Shown here one piece after another: positions 51,916-59,985 of a stretch of 64,000 nucleotides of DNA. The stretch's first letter is position 1; each line of letters begins with the position of its first letter. The translations under genes and the position numbers were made by a program. Where the stretch lies: positions 124,001-188,000 of the forward strand of contig CAWFUJ010000009.1 of NCBI GenBank assembly GCA_963818985.1, given 5' to 3'. Under the pieces are notes generated by a model that saw nothing but the letters and a program-made list of their open reading frames with translations, made no database searches and had not been told where the DNA came from. This stretch comes from JAFEDN01 sp963818985 (GTDB taxonomy: Bacteria > Pseudomonadota > Gammaproteobacteria > Coxiellales > Coxiellaceae).

Positions 51916-52815
51916 TCAACTACTAGTGTTTATTAGCCCATGGGGTACATGCGCGGAGGCAACCCCTCGGGAACGCGCCTTTTCACAGTGGCCTTGCTGA
52001 TCATCAAAGAAGATATCTGCGCTAAAGGCCTCAAGAAATTCACTTTTATCCAATCCACCCAAAAATAATGCTTCGTCGATGCGGATTTGCCAAGACCGCA
52101 GGGTCCGGATGACCCGTTCATGCGCAGGGGCTTGGCGAGCAGTGACTAAAGCGGTGCGAATAGGGCAGTTCTCTTTAGGTAAATGTTGTTGTAATTTTTG
52201 TAGGGCGGCAAGAAAACCTTTAAATGGTCCTCCAGATAATGGCTTTTGAGCCGCTTGTTTCTCGCTGGTGGTGAATGCAGTTAAACCTTTTTCTTGAAAT
52301 ATGCGCTCTGCCTCATCGGAAAATATAACCGCATCGCCATCGAACGCCAGCCGTAATTCGCTGTCATGTCGTTGTTGATTATAAGAGGGTAAAATAGTTG
52401 CAGCCGCACAACCCGCTGATAAGGCATGCTCCACATCTTGTCGATGTGCTGAAAGAAATAAATGCGAACCAAACGCATTGACATATTGATAAGGACTTTG
52501 ACCCCCGGTAAAAGCCGCGCGAGTAATGGACAATTGATAATGTTCTATACTATTGAAAACCCGGAGGCCGGTGTCGGCGCTATTACGTGATAATAAGATG
52601 ACTTCGACCAGATCGCCATATTGATTTAGTTTCAAAAATTTTTTTACTAACTCAAAAGCAACACCAGGTTTTAATATTTCATTTTCATGGGCAATTTGGT
52701 AATGCGCGTATTCATCGACGCCTTTAGTTTCGAACACACGATTACTTTCGTCTAAGTCAAACAAGGCCCGCGAAGAAATGGCTACGATCAACTTATGAGA
52801 AATATCTTCACTCAT
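51916..52815 (-). CDS. 5'-nucleotidase (cytosolic IA-like, PF06189 type)
   Basis: A 299-residue HAD-like nucleotidase that dephosphorylates nucleoside monophosphates. Family segments: VAISSRALFDLDESNRVFE (residues 10-28), LLSRNSADTGLRVFNSIEHY (about 74), AFTGGQSPYQYVNAFGSHLFLSA in parts (about 98), LRLAFDGDAVIFSDEAERIF (about 154), TALVTARQAPAHERVIRTLR (about 217) and DIFFDDQQGHCEKAR (about 265). GAGGAA precedes the ATG. It is a single-gene unit between repeats. Confidence 0.88.
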   Translation of the reverse strand: MSEDISHKLIVAISSRALFDLDESNRVFETKGVDEYAHYQIAHENEILKPGVAFELVKKFLKLNQYGDLVEVILLSRNSADTGLRVFNSIEHYQLSITRAAFTGGQSPYQYVNAFGSHLFLSAHRQDVEHALSAGCAAATILPSYNQQRHDSELRLAFDGDAVIFSDEAERIFQEKGLTAFTTSEKQAAQKPLSGGPFKGFLAALQKLQQHLPKENCPIRTALVTARQAPAHERVIRTLRSWQIRIDEALFLGGLDKSEFLEAFSADIFFDDQQGHCEKARSRGVASAHVPHGLINTSS

Positions 52816-52840
52816 TGGGATTCCTCACTTTCTGCCGGCA

Positions 52841-52873
52841 ACGTCATCCCGCGACTTGTCCGCGGGATGACGT
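52841..52873. repeat. Palindromic repeat (ATCCCGCGAC family), partial copy
   Basis: ACGTCATCCCGCG pairs perfectly with CGCGGGATGACGT around ACTTGTC. It shares TCATCCCGCGACTTG with the large palindrome at 56197-56280, so it is a second, shorter member. It sits between the nucleotidase start and the addA-like stop. Confidence 0.7.
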
Positions 52874-52892
52874 AGTCGAGAGGTTTTAATAT

Positions 52893-55800
52893 TTATAACA
52901 ACTCCAGCCAACCACTGCAGAGTGGAAAATAAAGGCCAAGGCGAATTGGACGATTCTCCTTTAATTCTACTACTTCTCGATAACGCAACAATTGTGCCGC
53001 ATAATTTTGCATTTCTTGTTGCATGAAAATCTGCAGATCAACGCCAGGCAAGGGTTGCGAAGTTTTATAATCTATAATCCAACATACGCCATTGGAGTCT
53101 ATAAACATTCTATCGATGATAACATGAACAATTTCATTATTCACCAAGGCACTGAGTGCAACTTCGTTATAAGCGGATTGATGCTGATTCGATAAAATCC
53201 ACTGGCCGCGGGGATCTTTCAAGGTTTGTTGTAAAGCTTGCGCCACAATCGCCATGCTTTCCTCTAATCCAGGCGAAGTGATACCTAATTTTAAAAAACG
53301 TTGTCGCCAATGATTATCTGGGCGGGGATTTTGGGGGAGCGTGGCCAGCGCCTCATGGATTACAGTACCTACTACTGCAGCGCGTTTTTCAATCAGAGTC
53401 ATAGCGATTGGAATAGAAGGATTAAAAACAGCTATATTTGTCGGGTATTGTTCACCATTAGGCAATGCTGGCAGTTGCCAATCCTGGCTGAGTCGATATA
53501 AAAGTCTAAACTCAGATTGAGGCTTTGAGCCGGTTTGTGCAGGTCCAGCAGAAAAACACCCAGGCAATTGTTCTTGGAAATAAGGCCAAAGCATCGCCAA
53601 AAAACAGCCGGTAGCCGGTTGCCAATCTTCAATGCCCGCGTCTGTTGGCAACACGGCTAATAAGTGTAACGATTGCTTGGCACGGGTAGCTGCCACATAT
53701 AATAATCGCGAAGCCTCGTGCATTAATTTCTTTTGTTCAATATGACGAAGATAATCATAGATCGGATCAAATGCTGCCGCAGTTTCTTTAATAGGCGCTA
53801 AAATCAAATGACTTCCGCCTATGGCATTCGCTCTTTCTAACCACATTAATAACTGATGTGAGTCACTCGGAATTTTTCGATTTAATCCTGGTAAAATGAC
53901 ATGATCGAACTCCAAGCCTTTAGCTTTGTGGATTGTCATAATTTGCAATCGTGCATCGCCAAGCGGATTTGGTGCTGCGTATAATTTCTTTAACTTTTGT
54001 TTTAGCAAACTCATATTAAAGTCTGGTTCAATTTCATTGATCAGTTGAAAAAAACTGTGGGTGTTATGCAAGGCCGATATCTTACTTAGACTGGCCGGGC
54101 CGCCTAATGTCAACCAAACTCCTTCTATCCATTCGGACAAGCCGAAACGACCACGATTTAATAAGCCTTCAGAAAGTGCAGGAGTGATTCTGCTTAATCG
54201 TTGACGACCGTCCTCGCTTAAGCCAAGTAGTTGTTGAAAGTTGAGTACGCTTGCGTAAATAGGTTGAAATTTAGCGTCTTGTGCAATCACGTGCAAATCT
54301 GCCAAAGTTAAACCACAATATGGGGCGCGCAGTACCGATAGCCAAGCGATTCTATCGCCGCGATGCAGAAGAGCTTGAGTTAAGGCAATTAAATCTTCGA
54401 TTTCACTACATTCAGCCAGCGGTTCAATATCGACGGCTTGAAAACTAATTTGTGCAGCATATAAGGCTGTGGTAATTTCTGCAAGGTGTTGGCGCGAACG
54501 AACCAATATCGCAATTTTGCAAGTATCATTTTTTTGTCGATAGTGATTAATAAGTTTGACAATTTGCTGCGCCTCTTGCAGTGTATCGGTAACTCCGTAG
54601 CAGTTGATAGCTGTTGGTTCCACTTGGGCCTCTGTGGCGGTCACAGCTGTATATGGTATTGCACCAATAGTTAAATCTGCTTCTTGGGCGAGAATGTGTG
54701 GAAATACGTGATTAAACCAATGAATAACTTCCTGTCCAGAGCGAAAATTCAACTTTAAAGATAACGGCACGAGGGGAATTGTGCCAATACCAAATTGGGT
54801 TGTTCTGATAAACAAGCTAACTTCTGCATTGCGAAAACGATAAATAGATTGCATTGGATCGCCGACCAAAAAAACACTGCGTCCATCTCCAGCTTGCCAA
54901 CCTGCGATTAATTTTTCCAATAACTTAAATTGCACCATAGAAGTATCTTGAAATTCATCGACCAATATATGCTGAATGCGATAATCTAATGATAAGGCTA
55001 AATCTGTCGGTTGATCTTCCTCGCCTAATGCCCGAGAAGCAGATAAATTTAATTCGATAAAATCCATCACTCCATGCTGTTGAAATACCAACTGTAATTG
55101 TGCAGCGAGTAATGGTAACAACTCTATTAATGCGGAAATAATTCGCCATTGGCTATCAGTATAATGAATGGGTGGACAAGAAATAATATGATTTAAATGT
55201 TCAGCCAAAATTTCGTCATCAGCAAGATGAACTAATAATTCTTCTATGACCTGTTTTTCCGCGGTTTTAGGAGGAAAACCCAAGCGTACGTCTACTTTGC
55301 GTCGCCATTTCCCTTCTTTAGTGAGCAGTAAACTAGCCAAGCTTTGCCATATATTTAAATTTGCAGGAGTGGGAATTGGCCAAGTTAATAATTCTTTCCA
55401 AGCAGTGAGAGCATGTTGACCATGACATAAATTTTTGGCCGCAAATTTGCATAAGATTAATAATTGGCTTTTGAGAGTGTGGTCAATATGTGCATCAGTC
55501 ATTTGCAGCACTTCTGCCACTAATTGCCAGAGCCCTTGTTCAAGTTGATTTCGTAACGTCAATGATGGATTTTTAGCGATAATATAAGGCAACCATTGTT
55601 CACGACGTAATAACATATCAGTACATAAACGCTGTAGGGTCGTTACTTGATTATCTAAATGTAATAGTAATTCCTTAGGGGTTAAATGAGAGACAACATA
55701 ATTGACTGCTTGTTGATAAAATGGTGTTGCATCTTCAACAATTCGCGTTGGTGCGCCGGAGCCAGTTAATATCGGTAGACGGCTACTGAGTTCTGCGCAG

Positions 55801-56183
55801 AGTGAATCAATGGTTAATATGCGTAATCTTCGGGGGTTTGCAAGTAACTGCCATTGATAAGCTTGATTTTTTAATAAAACTTTCCTGGCCAAGTTCCAAG
55901 TGGTCAAACGATGTCTTTGCGCGGGAGGTGTTGGATCTTCTCCTAAATGCAAAGCAGCTAATACCCGTTCGCGCATTTCACCTGCAGCTTTGCGAGTAAA
56001 GGTAAGGGCAATTATTTCTTCCGGATGCTGACAAGCATTTCCGAGTAAATTTAAATAACGTTGGGTGAGTAATTCAGTTTTTCCGGAGCCTGCAGGAGCT
56101 TGCACGATAAAAGATTGCGCTGGATCTAAAGCCATTTCCCTGGCTTTTTGATCCAATTCTTGTGCGGTCATATCTTTAATCAT
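52893..56183 (-). CDS. AddA/RecB-like helicase-nuclease (UvrD family)
   Basis: DNA-end processing helicase for recombination repair. From the ATG at 56183 (overlapping the upstream stop by 8 bases) it has 1096 residues. A further upstream Met lies in a palindrome and is rejected. Helicase motifs in order: Walker A VQAPAGSGKTE, LTFTRKAAGEMRERV, Walker B ILVDEFQDTS, LVGDPMQSIYRFRNAEVSLF, LKLNFRS, TIHKAKGLEFDHVILPGL and LLYVAATRAKQSLHLL. A C-terminal nuclease core has VCWIIDYKTSQPLPG. The pair with the AddB-like gene and the absence of RecC/RecD features support an AddAB-type enzyme. Confidence 0.92.
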   Translation of the reverse strand: MIKDMTAQELDQKAREMALDPAQSFIVQAPAGSGKTELLTQRYLNLLGNACQHPEEIIALTFTRKAAGEMRERVLAALHLGEDPTPPAQRHRLTTWNLARKVLLKNQAYQWQLLANPRRLRILTIDSLCAELSSRLPILTGSGAPTRIVEDATPFYQQAVNYVVSHLTPKELLLHLDNQVTTLQRLCTDMLLRREQWLPYIIAKNPSLTLRNQLEQGLWQLVAEVLQMTDAHIDHTLKSQLLILCKFAAKNLCHGQHALTAWKELLTWPIPTPANLNIWQSLASLLLTKEGKWRRKVDVRLGFPPKTAEKQVIEELLVHLADDEILAEHLNHIISCPPIHYTDSQWRIISALIELLPLLAAQLQLVFQQHGVMDFIELNLSASRALGEEDQPTDLALSLDYRIQHILVDEFQDTSMVQFKLLEKLIAGWQAGDGRSVFLVGDPMQSIYRFRNAEVSLFIRTTQFGIGTIPLVPLSLKLNFRSGQEVIHWFNHVFPHILAQEADLTIGAIPYTAVTATEAQVEPTAINCYGVTDTLQEAQQIVKLINHYRQKNDTCKIAILVRSRQHLAEITTALYAAQISFQAVDIEPLAECSEIEDLIALTQALLHRGDRIAWLSVLRAPYCGLTLADLHVIAQDAKFQPIYASVLNFQQLLGLSEDGRQRLSRITPALSEGLLNRGRFGLSEWIEGVWLTLGGPASLSKISALHNTHSFFQLINEIEPDFNMSLLKQKLKKLYAAPNPLGDARLQIMTIHKAKGLEFDHVILPGLNRKIPSDSHQLLMWLERANAIGGSHLILAPIKETAAAFDPIYDYLRHIEQKKLMHEASRLLYVAATRAKQSLHLLAVLPTDAGIEDWQPATGCFLAMLWPYFQEQLPGCFSAGPAQTGSKPQSEFRLLYRLSQDWQLPALPNGEQYPTNIAVFNPSIPIAMTLIEKRAAVVGTVIHEALATLPQNPRPDNHWRQRFLKLGITSPGLEESMAIVAQALQQTLKDPRGQWILSNQHQSAYNEVALSALVNNEIVHVIIDRMFIDSNGVCWIIDYKTSQPLPGVDLQIFMQQEMQNYAAQLLRYREVVELKENRPIRLGLYFPLCSGWLELL

Positions 56184-59088
56184 TAGATTTCTCATTCCTG
56201 TCATCCCGCGACTTGATCGCGGGATCCAAGCAGGCTTGCAAGTCAGTATGGATCCCGCGATCAAGTCGCGGGATGACAGGGCTCATGTGGGATGAGGAAA
56301 CATTGTTAATTCGGCATAACGTTTGTAGTTCGCAGGTTTGACAAGGGAGGCCTTGTTCAGCTGGGTCGATTCGAGCGTAGCCGCTGGTAAATTCTGTGGC
56401 AAGCTTAGTCAAAACCTGACGCCAATGAAACAACAAATCTTGCCAATTTTTAGGCGCTTCAAAATCTTTATAAGCATCAATTGACTTTAAACCTTGAGGA
56501 AAAAGTTCAGAATCAGCCGATTCAACATGCAGACCATTAAAAGTTAATTGACCCGCGCGCAATTGCGCAAAAGCAATTGCTGAAAATTCCTGATTTTCCC
56601 AAGAATATACCGCATATAATGGCAGTTGTGGTTGTTGAGGGCGGTCGCCAAACCAGTTTTTTAAATGGGTTAAACCAGTTTTATAATCAATCAACATGAG
56701 CGAACCATCACCCAATCGATCGATACGATCTATTTTTAATTGTAATTTTAAACCCGACAAGTCAATGGATAGTTGAGTTTCTTGAGCGACCAGGGTAAAT
56801 GGCGGACGTATTTTTTCAATATTAAGCCAATCATTGATTAGATTAATTGTTCGCTCTCTTTCAATTGATAAAAAAACCGACTCTTGCTTGTACGAACTAG
56901 AAAAATCATTGATGACATTATCCACTATGGAGTTTATTAAATGTAAGAGGTCTATTTCAGCCATTGATTGTAGAGTTTTTTGGTTTTGCAAAACTTGCCA
57001 AATTTTTTCAAGAGCAGAATGTAGCAAGGTTCCACGTTCGATGGGGTTGATTCCCAAAGTGAGTTCTGGCAATGGCATTGCATTCAATCGATAATTAGCA
57101 AAACCGCGAAATGGGCATTCAGCTTGTTTAGTTAAAATTGCACTCCCGCCATAAATTTTTTCATCAAGAGCAACAGGCGGCCCAATATAATCGCCACAGC
57201 TTTGCATATTCGAACTTTGAAAAATTATCCATGCATAATCATGATCATAGAGTTCCCAAAGGGAACTCTCCTTACGCCATGGGGGATCGCAAGGGGGAGC
57301 AGCGCGAAGCGCTCCCCCTTCATTCCGAGCATTGGCTTTGCCAAGCGGAGGATAAAAACAGACCGCATTTCTCGCTGTACTCAGCGAGGAATGCGGCGCT
57401 CCCCCTTCATTCCGAGCATTGGCTTTGCCAAGCGGAGGATAAAAACAGGGAGCCATGGAAACTGTACTCAGCTGGAATGGCGAACAGCTTAACCAGATCC
57501 GTTTAGCAGAGCGTAACAAACGGGGCGTAATTTTTTCTGTATAAAGCAATCTAATTTGTTTTTGCATTGATAAATGAAGGGGAATAAACGGATTATGTTG
57601 CGGCTGAGGCGGCCAATTTTGATCATCTAAACCCATAATCCATACCGCATCGAATTCAAAGCCGTTGCTTTCTAGAGTTCCGAGAATCTGAATCGGGAGG
57701 GTGGAAGAAATCTGTGGCTGGAAAATCGTTTGCGAAGTTAGCTTATGTAATAATTGATAAGCAGTGTCGTGTGTAATGGCTCCTGTCACCAAGTCTAATT
57801 CCATAAATTCTGCTAATAAATCTTGCCAGCGATTAAGCAATTGATGTTCTAGACTGTTAAGAGCACGCCCCCCAGGCCAACCTATCGCTTGCAATTGTTG
57901 AACAAAATCTTTAGCCCACAGGCTAGGTAATTGACTTTTAGAGCTATCGTTTAACTGTTTTAAAAATTCTCGCCAGCGATGTAACCAGGTATGGTGGGGG
58001 AAATATGCTTGACAGCGGTTTATAGCGGCAAAAAGGGCAGTCACCGGTAATTCAAAACAATTGGTCAAACGTAATTCTATATCGATCATCGCGCCCAAAT
58101 TAACATCAGTTTCATTTTGACAAAGATAATGAGATTGCAACCACTCACTGCATTTTTCGGTTGATAATTGTCCCCCCCCCAAAGCAAGCACATGTAGAGC
58201 GATGCTGATCATTGAAAAGGTTTGGAGTGTTTGGCCTGCAGAAATATGATATTTCAAGGCGATTGGTGTTGCTCCTGGTAATTGATTTTCTATTGCAAAA
58301 ATTTGCTGGAAAACATGCGCAATTCTTTGGCGATACTGACCCAACTGCGGAATGATACATCCCAGAGTGTGATGAGGATTGATTTGCAGATAGGATTTAG
58401 CCCATTGCGCCATGGCATTTATTTCACTCTCAACGTCGACATATAAGTGCGTCGCATAAGAAAAGTTCTCTTCAGTGTGAACTTCTGAAGGCTGATCGTT
58501 GCAGATGATTTTTACTTCAGTGTATTTTCTTAACGATTCGATAAATTGTAAATCAGCGGGAGTAAACACATCGAAACCAATGATATAAATTTGCGCTGGT
58601 AAATTAGATGATGGTTGCAAGCGCTGAGCAATTTCAGCTTGGCTACGCCAGCCATGCTGTTGACAAAGTTCAATAAATTGTAAAGACCAATTGATAAAAG
58701 CATGAGTTTCTTGAGTGTGGGTGATTTTTTTTAACGAGGGGATAGAAATTTGCCAGGCATGTAAAAGTCGCCAAGCTTGCCCCACTTGCTCAGCCGTTTG
58801 ATCAACTTGCAGCAATGGAAGACTAGTTTTTTGGGTTTGTTGAATGATTTTCTTCCAAAGATAGTATTCTTGAAAATCACTTAGAATTTTCTCAGTGTTA
58901 TTCGCTGAGCTATTCCATAATGCAAGTTGCCAAGTATTGAGGGGCATTACTTTCAAGCTTGGCCATATTCGTAAATTATTTTTTAGTTGTTGTTGATCAT
59001 AGTTATGACGAATATACTCAGCTAAACGCCGATTGGCGGTGAGCACAAGGCTATCCTTTTCTATCTTCGAATAAAAATGATTGTTCAT
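56176..59088 (-). CDS. AddB-like exonuclease subunit with in-frame repeat insertion
   Basis: A 970-residue protein matching the family called probable DNA repair protein (AddB-like). The N-terminal inactive helicase-like region starts LVLTANRRLAEYIRHNY and has LGTLESNGFEFDAVWIMGLDDQNWPP at about 470 (in parts). The C-terminal PD-(D/E)xK nuclease has SLMLIDYKTG (about 795). Cys residues for an Fe-S cluster appear in QAECPFRGFAN and LPCQTCELQTLC. Residues about 537-607 are foreign: they are encoded by a dispersed repeat and contain the peptide CFYPPLGKANARNEGGA twice, 29 residues apart. The last 30 or so residues come from a palindromic repeat. The frame stays open throughout, so the protein may well be functional with these added loops. 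Confidence 0.88.
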   Translation of the reverse strand: MNNHFYSKIEKDSLVLTANRRLAEYIRHNYDQQQLKNNLRIWPSLKVMPLNTWQLALWNSSANNTEKILSDFQEYYLWKKIIQQTQKTSLPLLQVDQTAEQVGQAWRLLHAWQISIPSLKKITHTQETHAFINWSLQFIELCQQHGWRSQAEIAQRLQPSSNLPAQIYIIGFDVFTPADLQFIESLRKYTEVKIICNDQPSEVHTEENFSYATHLYVDVESEINAMAQWAKSYLQINPHHTLGCIIPQLGQYRQRIAHVFQQIFAIENQLPGATPIALKYHISAGQTLQTFSMISIALHVLALGGGQLSTEKCSEWLQSHYLCQNETDVNLGAMIDIELRLTNCFELPVTALFAAINRCQAYFPHHTWLHRWREFLKQLNDSSKSQLPSLWAKDFVQQLQAIGWPGGRALNSLEHQLLNRWQDLLAEFMELDLVTGAITHDTAYQLLHKLTSQTIFQPQISSTLPIQILGTLESNGFEFDAVWIMGLDDQNWPPQPQHNPFIPLHLSMQKQIRLLYTEKITPRLLRSAKRIWLSCSPFQLSTVSMAPCFYPPLGKANARNEGGAPHSSLSTARNAVCFYPPLGKANARNEGGALRAAPPCDPPWRKESSLWELYDHDYAWIIFQSSNMQSCGDYIGPPVALDEKIYGGSAILTKQAECPFRGFANYRLNAMPLPELTLGINPIERGTLLHSALEKIWQVLQNQKTLQSMAEIDLLHLINSIVDNVINDFSSSYKQESVFLSIERERTINLINDWLNIEKIRPPFTLVAQETQLSIDLSGLKLQLKIDRIDRLGDGSLMLIDYKTGLTHLKNWFGDRPQQPQLPLYAVYSWENQEFSAIAFAQLRAGQLTFNGLHVESADSELFPQGLKSIDAYKDFEAPKNWQDLLFHWRQVLTKLATEFTSGYARIDPAEQGLPCQTCELQTLCRINNVSSSHMSPVIPRLDRGIHTDLQACLDPAIKSRDDRNEKSND
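56197..56280. repeat. Perfect 32-bp inverted repeat at the addB-addA junction
   Basis: 56197-56228 (starting CCTGTCATCCCGCGACTTGA) is the exact complement of 56249-56280, with a 20-base spacer. It lies inside the end of the addB-like frame and encodes its terminal residues (VIPRLDRGI ... DPAIKSRDD). The right arm of the smaller hairpin at 52861-52873 is related. This is a member of the common proteobacterial palindromic GTCATCCCGCG repeat family. Confidence 0.85.
57274..57448. repeat. Dispersed repeat element, copy B, with a 51-bp exact tandem part, inside addB-like gene
   Basis: The core at 57274-57353 matches copy A at 24583-24663. A hairpin follows (CGCATTTCTCGCT / AGCGAGGAATGCG, one mismatch). 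Then 51 bases of the core repeat exactly: 57311-57361 equals 57398-57448, 87 bases apart. A GAGTTCCC/GGGAACTC hairpin flanks the left side at 57250-57268. The 87-base period keeps the reading frame of the nuclease gene. This is a repeat that has been incorporated into a protein. Confidence 0.85.
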
Positions 59089-59550
59089 GTATAAAATAAT
59101 TGGTTAGTTGCTCACAGGGGTTTAGCGATTATAACTCAGCCAATTTTTTTTACTAGTTATAGTTTGATAAAATCGAAAACATATTATTAAGTTATTGATA
59201 ATTATAATAATTCTCAGCGTGATTAAATTCAATCCAATTTGTGCTAAGTGCAGAGATTAGTGGAAAAATTATCTGCTTTTACAAGGATACCCACAAAGTT
59301 ATCCACAGATTTTGTGAATAACTTTTTGAGTTTGATAAAGCAGTTTAGGATCAATAGCTACCCTCGTTGTTTTTAAATATTTTTTTAATGAATAGTGCTC
59401 TCGTTAGCAGCCAGCTAACTTTTTATTGTTAATAACACTGGACAGGGTTATTAGGGTATGATAATGTATGGGTTTGCGTTTGGTGCACTGCAACATTTTC
59501 ACAATGATCTGCTATGTGTTTTTTTGGTTTTTTATTGAGAGTAATTGAAC
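59089..59550. other. Non-coding gap of 462 bases with two DnaA-box sequences
   Basis: No credible gene is present. A very AT-rich tract spans 59140-59215. A perfect TTATCCACA lies at 59299-59307 and an inverted TTATTCACA at 59313-59321, with a weaker ATACCCACA at 59287-59295. Downstream, a possible extended -10 TATGATAAT at 59457-59465 would give a 5' leader of about 80 bases for the RRM gene. That is the sort of leader used by cold-regulated RNA-binding proteins (inference). Confidence 0.5.
59299..59321. promoter_or_regulatory. Inverted pair of DnaA boxes
   Basis: TTATCCACA on the plus strand and TTATTCACA on the minus strand, both of the strong TTATNCACA form, are 5 bases apart next to an AT-rich tract. 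They could regulate the RRM gene or the repair genes, titrate DnaA, or mark an origin. Only two strong boxes and few GATC sites argue against a full oriC. Confidence 0.4.
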
Positions 59551-59937
59551 ATGAATAAAATCTATGTGGGTAACTTGTCTTATAGAACAAGTGAAGATCA
59601 ATTGGCCCAGGCATTTGCTAAATTTGGTCAAGTTTCTAGTACGGTTATCGTAATTGACCGTGCCACAAACCGTTCTAAAGGGTTTGGCTTTATCACTTTT
59701 GAAAATGCAGCTGCAGCTCAAAAAGCTGTAGAAGAAATGAATGGTAAGGAAATCGATGGCCGCACCGTCAAGGTGAGCATTGCTAAGCCTCCTAAAGAAC
59801 GTGAGGGTTCCGGTGGTGGCGGTCGTTCAGGTGGCAGATCTGGCGGTTTTGGTGGTGGTCGTTCTAGTGGCGGTGGCCGTGATCGTGGTGATCGAGGAGA
59901 CCGCGGTGGGAATGGTGGCGGCCGTAGCAGCTATTAA
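59551..59937 (+). CDS. RRM RNA-binding protein with Gly/Arg-rich tail
   Basis: A 128-residue single-RRM protein like bacterial Rbp proteins and plant glycine-rich proteins. RNP2 is KIYVGNLSY (residues 3-11) and RNP1 is KGFGFITF (about 43-50). The tail from about 88 is Gly/Arg/Ser-rich (GGGRSGG, RDRGDRGDRGG). The ATG at 59551 is preferred to a TTG at 59545. It likely binds single-stranded RNA; a role in cold or stationary-phase adaptation is usual in the family but not shown here. A strong terminator follows. Confidence 0.94.
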   Translation: MNKIYVGNLSYRTSEDQLAQAFAKFGQVSSTVIVIDRATNRSKGFGFITFENAAAAQKAVEEMNGKEIDGRTVKVSIAKPPKEREGSGGGGRSGGRSGGFGGGRSSGGGRDRGDRGDRGGNGGGRSSY

Positions 59938-59955
59938 TTTACCAACCTTTAAGTT

Positions 59956-59985
59956 AAAAGGCCGCTTTAAAGCGGCCTTTTTTTT
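59956..59985. terminator. Bidirectional rho-independent terminator
   Basis: AAAAGGCCGCTTT is directly followed by its complement AAAGCGGCCTTTT and further T residues. It ends the RRM transcript on the plus strand. With A's on the left it can also end the sensor-kinase transcript, whose stop codon is at 59986-59988. Confidence 0.93.

Noticed and set aside
56183..56264. A 27-codon N-terminal extension of the AddA-like protein
   Set aside because: It is translated from the 32-bp palindrome and overlaps the end of the AddB-like gene; the ATG at 56183 gives the normal family N-terminus.
57138..57506. Plus-strand frames with repeated RSPFIPSIGFAKRRIKT-type peptides
   Set aside because: These are the reverse translation of the duplicated repeat inside the addB-like gene, not separate genes.
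59089..59550. A chromosomal replication origin
   Set aside because: Only two strong DnaA boxes, few GATC sites, no dnaA, dnaN, gidA or rpmH nearby. Kept as a DnaA-box pair only.
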